Shown here: positions 28,217 to 37,002 of the stretch, piece after piece | Layout of the letters: every line of letters starts with the position of its first letter | How positions within the stretch are numbered: position 1 is the stretch's first letter | Origin: Flavobacterium ginsengisoli | Lineage (GTDB): Bacteria > Bacteroidota > Bacteroidia > Flavobacteriales > Flavobacteriaceae | Reading direction: 5' to 3' | Length of the DNA stretch: 64,000 bases | Assembly: GCF_029625315.1 (NCBI RefSeq) | Contig: NZ_CP121110.1 | Location: 4,632,501 to 4,696,500 of the forward strand | Program-made: the position numbers and the translations under genes | Notes under the pieces: generated by a model | What the model saw: only the letters and a program-made list of their open reading frames with translations | What the model was told of the DNA's origin: nothing | The model's database searches: none

Positions 28217-29326
28217 ATGAAAAAAGATTTTTACGAAATACTAGGCATTTCAAAAAATGCTGACGCTGCCGAAATTAAAAAAGCATACAGAAAAAGTGCT
28301 TTAAAATACCATCCTGATAAAAACCCAGGCGACAAAGAGGCAGAAGAAAACTTCAAATTGGCAACAGAAGCTTATGAAGTTTTAAGTGATCCGCAGAAAA
28401 AAGCGAAATACGATCAGTATGGTCATCAAGCATTTGATGGTTCTGGCGGATTTGGCGGTGGTCACGGTGGTATGAATATGGATGACATTTTCAGCCAGTT
28501 TGGTGATATTTTTGGTGGTGGATTTGGTGGTTTCGGAGGCGGAGGCGGAGGTCCTCGTCGTGCGAAAGGAAGCAATCTTCGAATTAAAGTAAAATTGACT
28601 TTAGAAGAAATTGCAAATGGAGTAGAGAAAAAAGTAAAAGTAAAACGTAAAGTTCAGGCAAAAGGCGTAACGTATAAAACTTGTACGACTTGTAATGGTC
28701 AAGGACAAGTTATGCGTGTAACCAATACCATTTTAGGAAGAATGCAATCTGCGTCTACTTGTCCTACTTGTGGTGGTTCTGGTCAGATTTTAGATAAAAA
28801 ACCTTCTGAGGCAGATGCTCAAGGAATGGTGCAAGAAGACGAAACAGTATCAATCAAAATTCCTGCAGGAGTTGTTGACGGAATGCAGTTAAAAGTTGCT
28901 AACAAAGGTAACGATGCGCCAGGAAACAGTATTCCAGGAGATTTAATTGTAGCGATTGAAGAAATTGAACACGAATTCTTGAAACGTGAAGGTGAAAACG
29001 TTCACTTTGATTTATATATCAGTTTCCCTGAAGCAGTTTTAGGATCTTCTAAAGATATTGAAGCTATAAACGGAAAAGTTCGTATTAAATTGGAAGAAGG
29101 AATTCAATCTGGAAAAATCTTAAGATTAAAAGGAAAAGGAATTCCAAGTTTAAATGGTTACGGAAGCGGTGATTTATTGGTTCACGTAAACGTTTGGACT
29201 CCAAAAACATTAAATAAAGAGCAAAAACAATTCTTTGAAAATGCTTTAAACGACGAGCACTTTGTTCCAAGTCCAGAGAAATCAGAGAAATCATTCTTTG
29301 AAAAAGTAAAAGATATGTTCTCATAA
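28217..29326 (+). CDS. dnaJ: Chaperone DnaJ
   Basis: A 369-residue Hsp40. J domain 1-70 with HPD (YHPDKNPGD), then a Gly/Phe region with long GGFGG runs, then the substrate-binding domains. The usual four CxxCxGxG modules are reduced to two here: CTTCNGQG and CPTCGGSG, enough for one zinc site. Other family features (AGVVDGMQL, GSGDLLVHVNV) are normal. I start at the ATG at 28217 (MKKDFYEILGIS), the family start, rather than the TTG six codons upstream. The grpE-dnaJ gap (28147-28216) holds a microrepeat palindrome. Confidence 0.95.
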   Translation: MKKDFYEILGISKNADAAEIKKAYRKSALKYHPDKNPGDKEAEENFKLATEAYEVLSDPQKKAKYDQYGHQAFDGSGGFGGGHGGMNMDDIFSQFGDIFGGGFGGFGGGGGGPRRAKGSNLRIKVKLTLEEIANGVEKKVKVKRKVQAKGVTYKTCTTCNGQGQVMRVTNTILGRMQSASTCPTCGGSGQILDKKPSEADAQGMVQEDETVSIKIPAGVVDGMQLKVANKGNDAPGNSIPGDLIVAIEEIEHEFLKREGENVHFDLYISFPEAVLGSSKDIEAINGKVRIKLEEGIQSGKILRLKGKGIPSLNGYGSGDLLVHVNVWTPKTLNKEQKQFFENALNDEHFVPSPEKSEKSFFEKVKDMFS

Positions 29327-29357
29327 TCTAAACTTTTTTAAAAGGTTATAATAAAAT

Positions 29358-29394
29358 AAAAACCCATTCTAGTATAAATTAGAATGGGTTTTTT
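29358..29394 (+). terminator. Terminator after dnaJ
   Basis: AAAAACCCATTCTA and TAGAATGGGTTTTTT pair around a short loop and end with a T run, about 30 bases after the dnaJ stop. Confidence 0.85.
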
Positions 29395-29487
29395 GTGTAA
29401 TATAACACAATTTTGCTTCGAATTATTTACTTTTACAGTCGCTGAGCCTTAATTGGTAAAGTGACGCAGTAAATCCTTAAAAATAGC

Positions 29488-30417
29488 ATGAGTAACTTAC
29501 TTGAAGTACATAAGGTCGTAAAAAAATACGGCGATTATGTAGCACTTAACGAAGTTTCATTAAATGTGCCAAAAGGCAGTATATATGGACTTTTAGGTCC
29601 GAATGGAGCCGGAAAAACTTCCCTTATCAGAATCATAAACCAAATTACATTGCCAGATAGTGGCGAAGTAATTTTGGATGGAGAAAGATTGCAACAAAAA
29701 CACGTACAAACTATAGGATATCTTCCAGAAGAAAGAGGTCTTTATAGCTCGATGAAAGTGGGCGAGCAATGTTTGTATTTGGCACAAATGAAGGGCCTTT
29801 CTAAAGCCGAAGCTAAAAAGCAATTGGATTATTGGTTTGATCGTTTAGGGATTCAAGGTTGGTGGAATAAAAAAATCCAAGAGCTTTCTAAAGGTATGGC
29901 ACAGAAAATCCAGTTTGTTGTTTGTGTTTTACATAAACCAAAATTGCTGATTTTAGATGAACCTTTCTCAGGATTTGATCCCGTTAACGCAAATATTATT
30001 AAGGATGAAATTCTAGCTTTGAAAGAACAAGGCTCTACAATTATTTTCTCTACTCACAGAATGGAAAGTGTTGAAGAAATGTGCGAACATATAGCTTTAA
30101 TTCATAAATCAAACAAATTGATTGAAGGTAAAGTGGCAGACGTAAAACGCCAATTTAGAACCAATAGTTTTGAAGTTGGAATCTTGACTAATAATGTTGA
30201 AGGTTTGATGTATGATATTACACAGAAATTTACAGTTTCGCCTGCTAGTTTTAAATCTTTAAATGATGATTTAAAATTAAACATTCAGATAGGAAATGCT
30301 TCACCAAACGAATTATTACATGTACTGACGCAACGAGGACAAGTAACACATTTCGTTGAGAAAATTCCAAGTGTAAATGATATTTTTATTCAGACAGTAA
30401 CTGAAAACAAAATTTAA
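29488..30417 (+). CDS. ABC transporter ATP-binding protein (NatA-like)
   Basis: A 309-residue nucleotide-binding protein. Walker A GPNGAGKTS (about residues 37-45), a Q-loop, signature LSKGMAQKIQ (about 134) and Walker B LLILDEPFSGFDP (about 154) are present, with an H-switch in STHRMESVEE. It carries a C-terminal extension typical of the NatA/DUF4162 group. The next gene, 79 bp away, encodes the matching ABC-2 permease, so this is a two-gene sodium or drug export system of the NatAB type. The exported solute is not known. Confidence 0.9.
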   Translation: MSNLLEVHKVVKKYGDYVALNEVSLNVPKGSIYGLLGPNGAGKTSLIRIINQITLPDSGEVILDGERLQQKHVQTIGYLPEERGLYSSMKVGEQCLYLAQMKGLSKAEAKKQLDYWFDRLGIQGWWNKKIQELSKGMAQKIQFVVCVLHKPKLLILDEPFSGFDPVNANIIKDEILALKEQGSTIIFSTHRMESVEEMCEHIALIHKSNKLIEGKVADVKRQFRTNSFEVGILTNNVEGLMYDITQKFTVSPASFKSLNDDLKLNIQIGNASPNELLHVLTQRGQVTHFVEKIPSVNDIFIQTVTENKI

Positions 30418-30496
30418 AAATTCCAATATAGAAATTCTAAATTCTAGGCTTTTAAAAGTTGGAATTTGGGATTTAAAATTTGAAAATTAATTATTT

Positions 30497-31814
30497 ATGA
30501 GTATTATCTCGTTGATTATAAAAAGAGAATTTATTGCCAAAGTCCGCAATAAATCTTTTGTTGTCATGACTTTTTTGAGTCCGCTTTTGTTTGTGGCTAT
30601 TGCTGTTTTTATTGGCTATTTGAGTTCAATGAAAGCAGAAACAAAACGTATCGCAATTCATGACGAAACTGGTATTTTTATTTCAGATTTTTTAAAAGAA
30701 AATAAAAAAGGAGCCGAATTTAAATATTTGAATTTATCTGAAGTTGATGTTAAAGCTTTAAAAGACAGCATTACCAAAGAAAATTTCAATGGATTAATTG
30801 TCATTCCGAAAACAAAAAATAATAAAGATTTAGAAAGTAAAGTCGAGTTTATTTCTAACAATAGTCCAAGTATTTCTTTTATCGAAAATACGCAGGATAT
30901 TATCGGAAATAAAATCACAAAACTAAATCTGGAAGAAGCAAAATTAGACACTTTGGCTATTCAGAAAGCGCAATCAGATGTAAATATTCATTTGGTTAAA
31001 GCTTCGGGAGAAGAAAGTTTAAAAGGTTTAAACGAAATTAAAATAGGAATTGGCGGTGCATTTGGTTACCTGATCATGATGTTTATTATCATTTACGGAA
31101 ATATGGTAATGCGAAGCGTAATCGAAGAAAAAACAAACCGAATTATTGAAATCATTATTTCGTCAGTAAAACCATTTCAATTGATGATTGGAAAAATTGT
31201 CGGAACTTCATTAGCAGGTATTCTGCAATTTATAATTTGGGCCATAATTGGTTTAGGATTAATGTTTGCGGCCTCGGCATTTTTTGGAGTAAATGTAGGG
31301 CCAGCTGCGAGAATTTCTCCAGAAATGATGCAAACCGCACAACATGAGTTTTCGGGATCTGCACAAATGTACATTGCCGAATTATGGAATTTGCCAATTG
31401 CAAGTATTTTAATCGGATTTGTAATTTATTTTATTGGAGGATATTTTCTGTACAGTTCGTTTTATGCGAGCAATTGGAGCCGCAGTTGACAATCAGACCG
31501 ATTCTCAGCAATTTCTGCTTCCAATTTTAATGCCTCTGATTTTGAGCGTTTACATAGGATTTTTTACAGTAGTAAACGATCCTCACGGAAGTGTTGCGGT
31601 TATCTTTTCAATGATTCCGCTAACTTCACCAATTGTAATGTTAATGCGCATTCCGTTTGGTGTGCCGTGGTGGCAAATTGCAATTTCGGTATCATTATTG
31701 TTTGCTACATTTTTCCTTGTGGTTTGGTTTGTCGCTAAAATTTACCGAGTAGGTATTTTAATGTATGGCAAAAAAACCACTTGGAAAGAATTGTATAAGT
31801 GGCTAAAATATTAA
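30497..31814 (+). CDS. ABC-2 type permease (NatB-like), +1 frameshift at 31466-31471
   Basis: About 438 residues after repair. One N-terminal helix (about 23-42) is followed by a large extracytoplasmic domain (45-180) and five further helices. EEKTNRIIEIIISSVKPFQLMIGKIVGTS is the ABC-2 family motif. GCGAGC at 31466-31471 has one extra base. Correction gives SSFYAAIGAAVDNQTDSQQF and continues into the last helices. It partners the NatA-like gene upstream. The gap between them (30418-30490) holds an AATTCCAA-type microrepeat palindrome. Confidence 0.87.
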
Positions 31815-31825
31815 CTTTTAAAGTT

Positions 31826-31919
31826 GCTAAGATACTAAGGTTCTAAGATGCTAAGTTTTTTTTTAGCTTCTTGCAGAAAAACCTCAGTACCTTAGCATCT
31901 TAGAACCTTAGAACCTCAA
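31826..31919. repeat. Inverted array of 8-bp nCTAAGrT units
   Basis: The left arm 31826-31857 is four 8-bp units (GCTAAGAT, ACTAAGGT, TCTAAGAT, GCTAAGTT). The right arm, about 31886-31919, carries the reverse-complement units (CTTAG repeats). The loop is about 28 bases. Related arrays occur at 55806-55938 and 60302-60482. Confidence 0.85.
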
Positions 31920-31925
31920 AAAGAA

Positions 31926-33091
31926 ATGAGTAAAATACTAATTGTCGAAGACGAAGCAACGATCAGAAGAGTTTTGGTGAAAATTTTATCAGAAGAAAAT
32001 GATTCATATCAAGTTGATGAAGCTGAAGATGGAGTTGTGGGACTTGAAAAAATAAAAAACAACGACTATGATTTGGTTTTGTGTGATATCAAAATGCCAA
32101 AAATGGACGGTGTTGAGGTTTTGGAAGAAGCTAAAAAAATAAAGCCAGAAATTCCGATGGTAATGATCTCTGGTCACGGCGATATGGAAACTGCTATTCA
32201 AACGATGCGTTTGGGAGCTTTTGATTATATTTCGAAACCGCCAGATTTGAATCGTTTGTTAAATACTGTTCGTAATGCTTTAGATAAAAAACAATTAGTT
32301 GTTGAAAATAAAATTTTAAAGAAAAAAGTTAGCAAAAATTACGAAATGATTGGTGACAGCGAATCAATTAATCATATAAAAGTGATGATTGATAAAGTTG
32401 CTCCAACAGAAGCCAGAGTTTTGATTACGGGACCAAACGGAACAGGAAAAGAATTAGTAGCACATCAATTGCATGAAAAAAGCGAACGTTCTACTTTTCC
32501 TTTAATTGAAGTAAACTGTGCTCGCAATTCCAAGTGAATTGATCGAAAGTGAATTGTTCGGACATGTAAAAGGTGCTTTTACATCGGCAGTGAAAGATCG
32601 TGCTGGAAAGTTTGAAGCAGCAGACAAGGGAACTATTTTCTTGGATGAAATTGGAGACATGAGCCTTTCTGCGCAAGCGAAAGTTTTACGTGCGCTTCAA
32701 GAAAATATGATTACGAGAGTTGGAGCTGATAAAGACATAAAAGTTGATGTCCGTGTTGTAGCGAGCAACGAATAAAGATTTGAAAACAGAAATTGCAGAA
32801 GGCCGTTTCCGTGAAGATTTATACCATCGTTTGGCTGTAATTTTAATTAAAGTTCCGCCATTGAATGAAAGACGCGATGATATTCCTGCTTTGATTTCGC
32901 ATTTTACAGAAAAAATAGCTTCTGAACAAGGAAATGCTGTTAAGTCGTTTTCGGCGCAAGCCATTAAATTATTACAAGAATACGACTGGACAGGAAATAT
33001 TCGTGAGCTTCGAAATGTAGTAGAAAGATTGATCATTTTGGGAGGAAGCGAAATCTCAGAATCAGATGTGAAAATGTTTGCAAGCAAATAG
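31926..33091 (+). CDS. NtrC-like AAA+ response regulator without HTH, two +1 frameshifts
   Basis: About 388 residues after repair. The receiver domain (1-125) has phospho-acceptor D54 in [12 protein letters not shown]. The AAA+ domain follows, with Walker A GPNGTGKE, the loop [18 protein letters not shown], Walker [10 protein letters not shown] and the arginine-finger region [11 protein letters not shown]. The sigma-54-contact loop reads GAFTSA rather than GAFTGA. The protein ends about 10 residues after [10 protein letters not shown], so no DNA-binding Fis-type HTH is present. Frameshifts are at GCTCGC (32520-32525) and GCGAGC (32761-32766); removing one base at each restores CAAIPSEL and VVAATNKDL. 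No adjacent kinase is visible. Confidence 0.87.
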
Positions 33092-33100
33092 GTACTTCGC

Positions 33101-33188
33101 GAAATAAGCTATAAGCTCTAGGCTTTAAGCAAAAAAAAGACACAATAAATTTGGCCTATAGCTTATTGCCTAAAGCCTAAAGCTTAAA
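33101..33188. repeat. Inverted microrepeat (AAGCTATAAGCTCTAGGC / GCCTATAGCTTATT)
   Basis: Two arms built of AAGCnnTA-like words face one another across about 20 bases in the gap between the response regulator and the DEAD-like gene. The arms are imperfect but extend about 28 bases each. Confidence 0.6.
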
Positions 33189-33192
33189 AAAA

Positions 33193-33852
33193 ATGAAACT
33201 AAAAAAAATAAACGAGAAATTACAAGACGCTTTAATTGAAAATGGTCTGACAGAAGCCAACGCTTTGCAGTTGGAAACTTTTTCTACCATAAAAAGTGGC
33301 GCTGACTGTGTTATTATTTCTCCAAAGGGAAGTGGAAAAACGACTACAATTGTTTTAAATGTAATTCAGCAATTGGCTGGACAAACAGAAGAATCTCCTC
33401 GAGCTCTCATTTTTGTTGAAGACAAAGCAAAGGTTCTGGAAATGGTTGAGCTTTTTAATAAATATGGGAAATACACCGATTTGGAAATTTATGGTGTAAA
33501 TGAAAAAGGCGACATGGATTACGATAAAAACTACGTTTCTACAGGAGTCGATGTTTTAATTGGAACACCGACTAAATTAAACGATATGTTTAGTACAGCG
33601 GGGTACAATGTAAATCGCTTAAAAATGTTTATTGTGGATGATGCAGATCCGATTTTGAAACTGCGTCACGATCCAAAAATCACACGTATTTCAAACAGTA
33701 TTGCTAAAGTGCGGCGAATTATCTTTTCTGAAGCTTTGACCGAACGTATCGAAATTTTGGCAGATAAAATCATGGTAGAACCTTATTTATTTGACATGGA
33801 TGAAGACGGAGAAGAACTTGATGAAGAGGACGACGATATTGAAGAAGAGTAA
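33193..33852 (+). CDS. One-domain DEAD-box-helicase-like protein
   Basis: A 219-residue protein that corresponds only to the first RecA-like domain of a DEAD-box helicase. Q-motif-like NGLTEANALQLETFSTI, Walker A SPKGSGKTTTI (about residues 43-53), motif Ib-like TGVDVLIGTPTKL and motif II FIVDDADPIL in place of DEAD are present. The second RecA domain (motifs IV-VI) is absent and the protein ends in an acidic tail (DEDGEELDEEDDDIEEE). It therefore cannot be a full helicase and may be a regulatory or decoy version. It has no obvious partner; the next gene is an alpha/beta hydrolase 85 bp on. Confidence 0.75.
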   Translation: MKLKKINEKLQDALIENGLTEANALQLETFSTIKSGADCVIISPKGSGKTTTIVLNVIQQLAGQTEESPRALIFVEDKAKVLEMVELFNKYGKYTDLEIYGVNEKGDMDYDKNYVSTGVDVLIGTPTKLNDMFSTAGYNVNRLKMFIVDDADPILKLRHDPKITRISNSIAKVRRIIFSEALTERIEILADKIMVEPYLFDMDEDGEELDEEDDDIEEE

Positions 33853-33935
33853 TATATAGTGACAGTTTGCAGTGGCAGTTTACAGTAACAATATTGTAAA
33901 CTGCCACTTTTACTTAAATTTAATCAGAAATCAAT
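33853..33935. repeat. Inverted repeat GCAGTGGCAGTTTACAGT / TGTAAACTGCCACTTTTAC
   Basis: Part of the gap between the DEAD-like gene and the hydrolase. GTGGCAGTTTACA at 33872 onward is mirrored by TGTAAACTGCCAC near 33895, a 13-pair stem that can act as a terminator. The GTG within it could be taken as a start codon, but the hydrolase starts at 33938. Confidence 0.65.
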
Positions 33936-33937
33936 CA

Positions 33938-34753
33938 ATGGAAATTTTTAAAACACTTAAATTCTTGTCAATTGTACTTTTGTGCTTTTTTCTCGTTCTT
34001 TATGTTTTAGCGATTTCTTATGTGTATTTTAATCAGGTAGGGTTAGTTTTTCACGCTTCTCGATTGCCTAAAGATTATAAGTTTGATTATCAGCAGAAAT
34101 TCGAAGAAATAAATATAAAATCGTTTGACGGAACAATTTTGAACGGATTATTATTTAAGGCAAAACAGTCAAAAGGTCTTGTTTTTTACCTTCATGGGAA
34201 TGCTGGAACACTTGAAACTTGGGGTAAAATTGCAAAAATATACACATCATTAGGTTATGATATTTTTATTTTAGACTATAGAAGTTTCGGAAAAAGTGAA
34301 GGCGAAATTGAAAATGAAGAACAATTAACGGAAGATATATCAATTGTATATAAAAGTATTTCAAAAAGATATTCTGAAGATAAAACTATAATTGCAGGTT
34401 ATTCTATAGGTTCTGGTTTTGCGGCAAAATTGGCTTTAGAAAGTAAAGCAAAAGCATTGATTCTTCAGGCTCCGTATTATAACTTTTTAGAATTATCAAG
34501 CTCAAGAGTTCCTTTTTTTCCTGATTTTATGAAGAAGTTTAGTTTGGAAACTAATGAATATCTGCCACAAGTAAAAAGTCCAATTTATATTTTTCATGGA
34601 ACTAGCGATCAGTTAATTCCTTTTGAAAATTCAATAAGGTTAAAAAAGCTTTTAAAATCAAATGCTTATTTTTATCCATTAAAACATCAAGAACATATAG
34701 GTGTTAACGAAAATGAAGATTTTCAAAAACAATTAAAAGTAATATTAGAATAA
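33938..34753 (+). CDS. Alpha/beta hydrolase (BEM46/YfhR-like)
   Basis: A 271-residue protein with an N-terminal membrane helix (about 9-30) and an alpha/beta-hydrolase fold. The oxyanion HGNAGT is near 85, the nucleophile elbow GYSIGSG near 154, and the late catalytic residues are Asp in HGTSDQL and His in LKHQEHIGV. The N-terminal FHASRLPKDYKF and KSFDGTILNGLL are family marks. It is probably an esterase or peptidase at the inner membrane; the substrate is unknown. The ATG at 33938 is preferred over the GTG upstream because the helix starts there. Confidence 0.87.
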   Translation: MEIFKTLKFLSIVLLCFFLVLYVLAISYVYFNQVGLVFHASRLPKDYKFDYQQKFEEINIKSFDGTILNGLLFKAKQSKGLVFYLHGNAGTLETWGKIAKIYTSLGYDIFILDYRSFGKSEGEIENEEQLTEDISIVYKSISKRYSEDKTIIAGYSIGSGFAAKLALESKAKALILQAPYYNFLELSSSRVPFFPDFMKKFSLETNEYLPQVKSPIYIFHGTSDQLIPFENSIRLKKLLKSNAYFYPLKHQEHIGVNENEDFQKQLKVILE

Positions 34754-34766
34754 AATAAAGAATGCT

Positions 34767-34985
34767 ATGGGATTAATGAAAGTATTTTCGGGAAGCGAAG
34801 TATTAGCAATTGCTTTGCAAGAAAGATTAGAAGAAGCTGGAGTAGAGACAGTAAAAAAAGATAATATTCAATCGGCTCGTTTAGGAGGTTTTGGACAGAC
34901 AGATTTGGCTGTTGAAGTATTTATACAAGAAACAGATTTCGCAAAAGCAAATCCAGTTATAGAAGAATTTAGAATGAGTCTTTAA
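34767..34985 (+). CDS. DUF2007 family small protein
   Basis: A 72-residue soluble protein. KVFSGSEVLAIALQERLEEAGVETV and the mid-region GQTDLAVEVFIQETDFAKA match the DUF2007 pattern of 'putative signal transducing' proteins, whose role is not known. It lies 13 bp after the hydrolase gene, so the two are likely co-transcribed, and is followed by a perfect hairpin. Confidence 0.8.
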   Translation: MGLMKVFSGSEVLAIALQERLEEAGVETVKKDNIQSARLGGFGQTDLAVEVFIQETDFAKANPVIEEFRMSL

Positions 34986-34991
34986 GAAAAA

Positions 34992-35041
34992 TTCTCCGTC
35001 TCCGTTTTCAGTCAATATTGATTAAAAACGGAGACGGAGAA
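34992..35041 (+). terminator. Perfect 17-bp hairpin before the HAD gene
   Basis: TTCTCCGTCTCCGTTTT pairs exactly with AAAACGGAGACGGAGAA around a 16-base loop. No T run follows on the plus strand, so it may be a processing or attenuation element rather than a classic terminator. Its second arm reaches base 35041, which disfavours an ATG start there for the next gene. Confidence 0.7.
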
Positions 35042-35058
35042 TGCAAACTATAAAAAAA

Positions 35059-35862
35059 ATGCAATACAAAATGTTAGTGCTTGACATGGATGATACCTTG
35101 TTGACAGACGATCATAGAATTTCAGATTTAAATAAAAAAGTAATTTTAGAAGCTCAGGCAAAGGGCGTTTATGTGGTTTTGGCTTCAGGAAGACCAACTA
35201 CAGCAATGACCGCTTATGCAAAAGAGTTGGAATTGGATAAAAACGATTCGTATATGATTTCGTTTAACGGAGCAATAATTAGCCGTGTAAAAGATGATTT
35301 TATTTTGTTTGAGCAAAAGTTAACTGTAGAGCAAATTCATGCTTTATACGATTATAGTGTAGAAAAGAAGGCACATATCATTACTTATTTAGATGATCAA
35401 ATCATTAGCGAAACAGATTCTGAATTTATTGAGGTCGAAAAAGAAATCACAGGAATGGCACATCACAAAGTTTCAAGCTTTAAAGATTATGTAGACAGAC
35501 CGGCAGTTAAGTGTATTTTATTGCAAGATCCAGCGTATTTAAAGACGTTAGAAAAAGATTTGATGGAGGCCATGCCACATTTAAGCGTTTCAATGTCTAA
35601 ACCATTTTTTCTAGAAGCAGCGCAACAAGGAATTGATAAAGCCGCGAGCTTGAAACTTTTGGCTGAACAGCTCGGAATTCATCAAAGTGAAATTATAGCT
35701 GTAGGAAACGCAGGAAATGACTTGACAATGATAGAATATGCTGGTTTAGGTGTTTGGGTTGATAACGTTAATCCTGAGTTACGAGATAAAGCCGATGTAA
35801 TTGTAGCTTCAAATAATGATGATGGTGTTGCTGAAGTAGTAACACGTTATATTTTAAACTAA
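35059..35862 (+). CDS. Cof-type HAD phosphatase
   Basis: A haloacid-dehalogenase-like phosphatase of 267 residues. Motif I LDMDDTLLTDDH carries the nucleophile Asp. The cap is of the C2 (Cof/YbiV) type, and motif IV is VGNAGNDLTMIEYAGLGVWVDN. Members dephosphorylate sugar phosphates or flavin mononucleotide; the substrate is unknown. I start at the ATG at 35059 (MQYKMLVLDMDDT), behind an A-rich leader, because the upstream ATG at 35041 overlaps a hairpin. The next acetyltransferase begins 7 bp later and is probably co-transcribed. Confidence 0.87.
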   Translation: MQYKMLVLDMDDTLLTDDHRISDLNKKVILEAQAKGVYVVLASGRPTTAMTAYAKELELDKNDSYMISFNGAIISRVKDDFILFEQKLTVEQIHALYDYSVEKKAHIITYLDDQIISETDSEFIEVEKEITGMAHHKVSSFKDYVDRPAVKCILLQDPAYLKTLEKDLMEAMPHLSVSMSKPFFLEAAQQGIDKAASLKLLAEQLGIHQSEIIAVGNAGNDLTMIEYAGLGVWVDNVNPELRDKADVIVASNNDDGVAEVVTRYILN

Positions 35863-35868
35863 ACTAAA

Positions 35869-36399
35869 ATGAAAAATCCAATTAAAACGGAACGTCTAAT
35901 TTTACGGGAACTTGAACTTTCTGATGCTGAAGGAATGTTCGAATTGGATTCTAATCCGAATGTGAATTTATTTGTTGGAAATAGACCTGTAAAACATATT
36001 GATGAAAGTATTGAATATATCAAATTTGTTCAGAAACAATACAAAGATCTAGGAACAGGACGTTGGGCTGTTGTTTTAAAAGAAACAAATGAATTTATTG
36101 GCTGGTCTGGAATAAAGTTTATTACAGACGAGATAAATAATCATAAAAACTTTTACGAGTTAGGATATCGTTTTATCGAAAAACATTGGGGTAAAGGTTA
36201 CGCAACCGAAGCAGGAAGAGCTTTTATTGATCATGCTTTTAATAAAATGAAAGTAGAAGTGCTTTATGCTTACGCAGATGCAGGAAACGAAAACTCAAGA
36301 AAAATTCTAGAGAAATTGGGCTTTCATTTTGTAAATTCTTTCGATTACGAAGAAGAACTAGAAGTTTGGTACGAACTTAAAAATCCGAACTTACTATAA
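35869..36399 (+). CDS. GNAT family N-acetyltransferase (RimJ/RimL-like)
   Basis: A 176-residue GNAT with the RimJ/RimL opening IKTERLILRELELSDAEGMFEL, the acetyl-CoA loop KHWGKGYATEAGRAFIDHAF and the late motif NENSRKILEKLGFHFV. The substrate is unknown. It follows the HAD gene by 7 bp. Confidence 0.87.
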   Translation: MKNPIKTERLILRELELSDAEGMFELDSNPNVNLFVGNRPVKHIDESIEYIKFVQKQYKDLGTGRWAVVLKETNEFIGWSGIKFITDEINNHKNFYELGYRFIEKHWGKGYATEAGRAFIDHAFNKMKVEVLYAYADAGNENSRKILEKLGFHFVNSFDYEEELEVWYELKNPNLL

Positions 36400-36405
36400 A
36401 AAACG

Positions 36406-36451
36406 AATTCCAAATCTTTACATACTTAAAAGTCAATAAAGATTTGGAATT
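36406..36451. terminator. Convergent terminator AATTCCAAATCTTT / AAAGATTTGGAATT
   Basis: A 14-base perfect stem with an 18-base loop between the convergent acetyltransferase and hypothetical genes. Confidence 0.8.
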
Positions 36452-36477
36452 AATTAAAGAAGTAATATTTAAAAATA

Positions 36478-37002
36478 TTATTTTTTAGCTACAGAAACAA
36501 AGTATTTATTTCCGTCACCCATAGTTAATTTTACACGCTCGTCGCAAAGATCAATTGCAAAATTTGCACTTTCGTAACAGCTGCAAGTTGTGTTTTTGTC
36601 TTTAGACATTTCTGTTTTACAGTTGTTGTTTTTAAAGCTTGCTAATTGTGGTGTGTATAAACTAACTAAATCAGTAGAAGCGGTTACTAAAGAAATGATA
36701 CTTGCAGAATTATTGTTTGTAATTCTATATACAATTCTATCTGTATAGTTTACTTCGTTAACAGTTACTTTACGAATGTAGGTATAAGCTGTAGATCCTT
36801 CACCTGGTTCTTTAACTTCAAACTTAAACCCAACTGCACGAATAGCAACATCAAATTGCTGTTGTGAGTTTAAGCTTGCCCAAGTCGTCAATGTACTAAT
36901 AGTAGGAAATGGATTTGCATTTGCGGCTGGAGCATTAGTTTGCGCTTGCGAACTAAATAAGGTTAAGAACATCAAGCAGATCGTGGGTAAAAATGCTTTC
37001 AT
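36478..37002 (-). CDS. Secreted protein of unknown function
   Basis: A 174-residue protein starting at MKAFLPTICLMFLTLFSSQAQ, a good lipoprotein-free signal peptide with cleavage after SQAQ. The upstream ATG in the same frame (37104) would bury this signal. The mature part has an early alanine/asparagine-rich stretch and four cysteines, three of them in a short NNCKTEMSKDKNTTCSCY cluster, with no recognised domain. It may be a periplasmic or surface protein. It is convergent with the acetyltransferase gene. Confidence 0.65.
   Translation of the reverse strand: MKAFLPTICLMFLTLFSSQAQTNAPAANANPFPTISTLTTWASLNSQQQFDVAIRAVGFKFEVKEPGEGSTAYTYIRKVTVNEVNYTDRIVYRITNNNSASIISLVTASTDLVSLYTPQLASFKNNNCKTEMSKDKNTTCSCYESANFAIDLCDERVKLTMGDGNKYFVSVAKK

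Noticed and set aside
32686..33087. 133-codon minus-strand frame
   Set aside because: Antisense to the conserved AAA+ domain of the response regulator, without homology features.
33872..33937. GTG start for the alpha/beta hydrolase
   Set aside because: The GTG lies in an inverted repeat; the ATG at 33938 sits just before the predicted membrane helix and is a better start.
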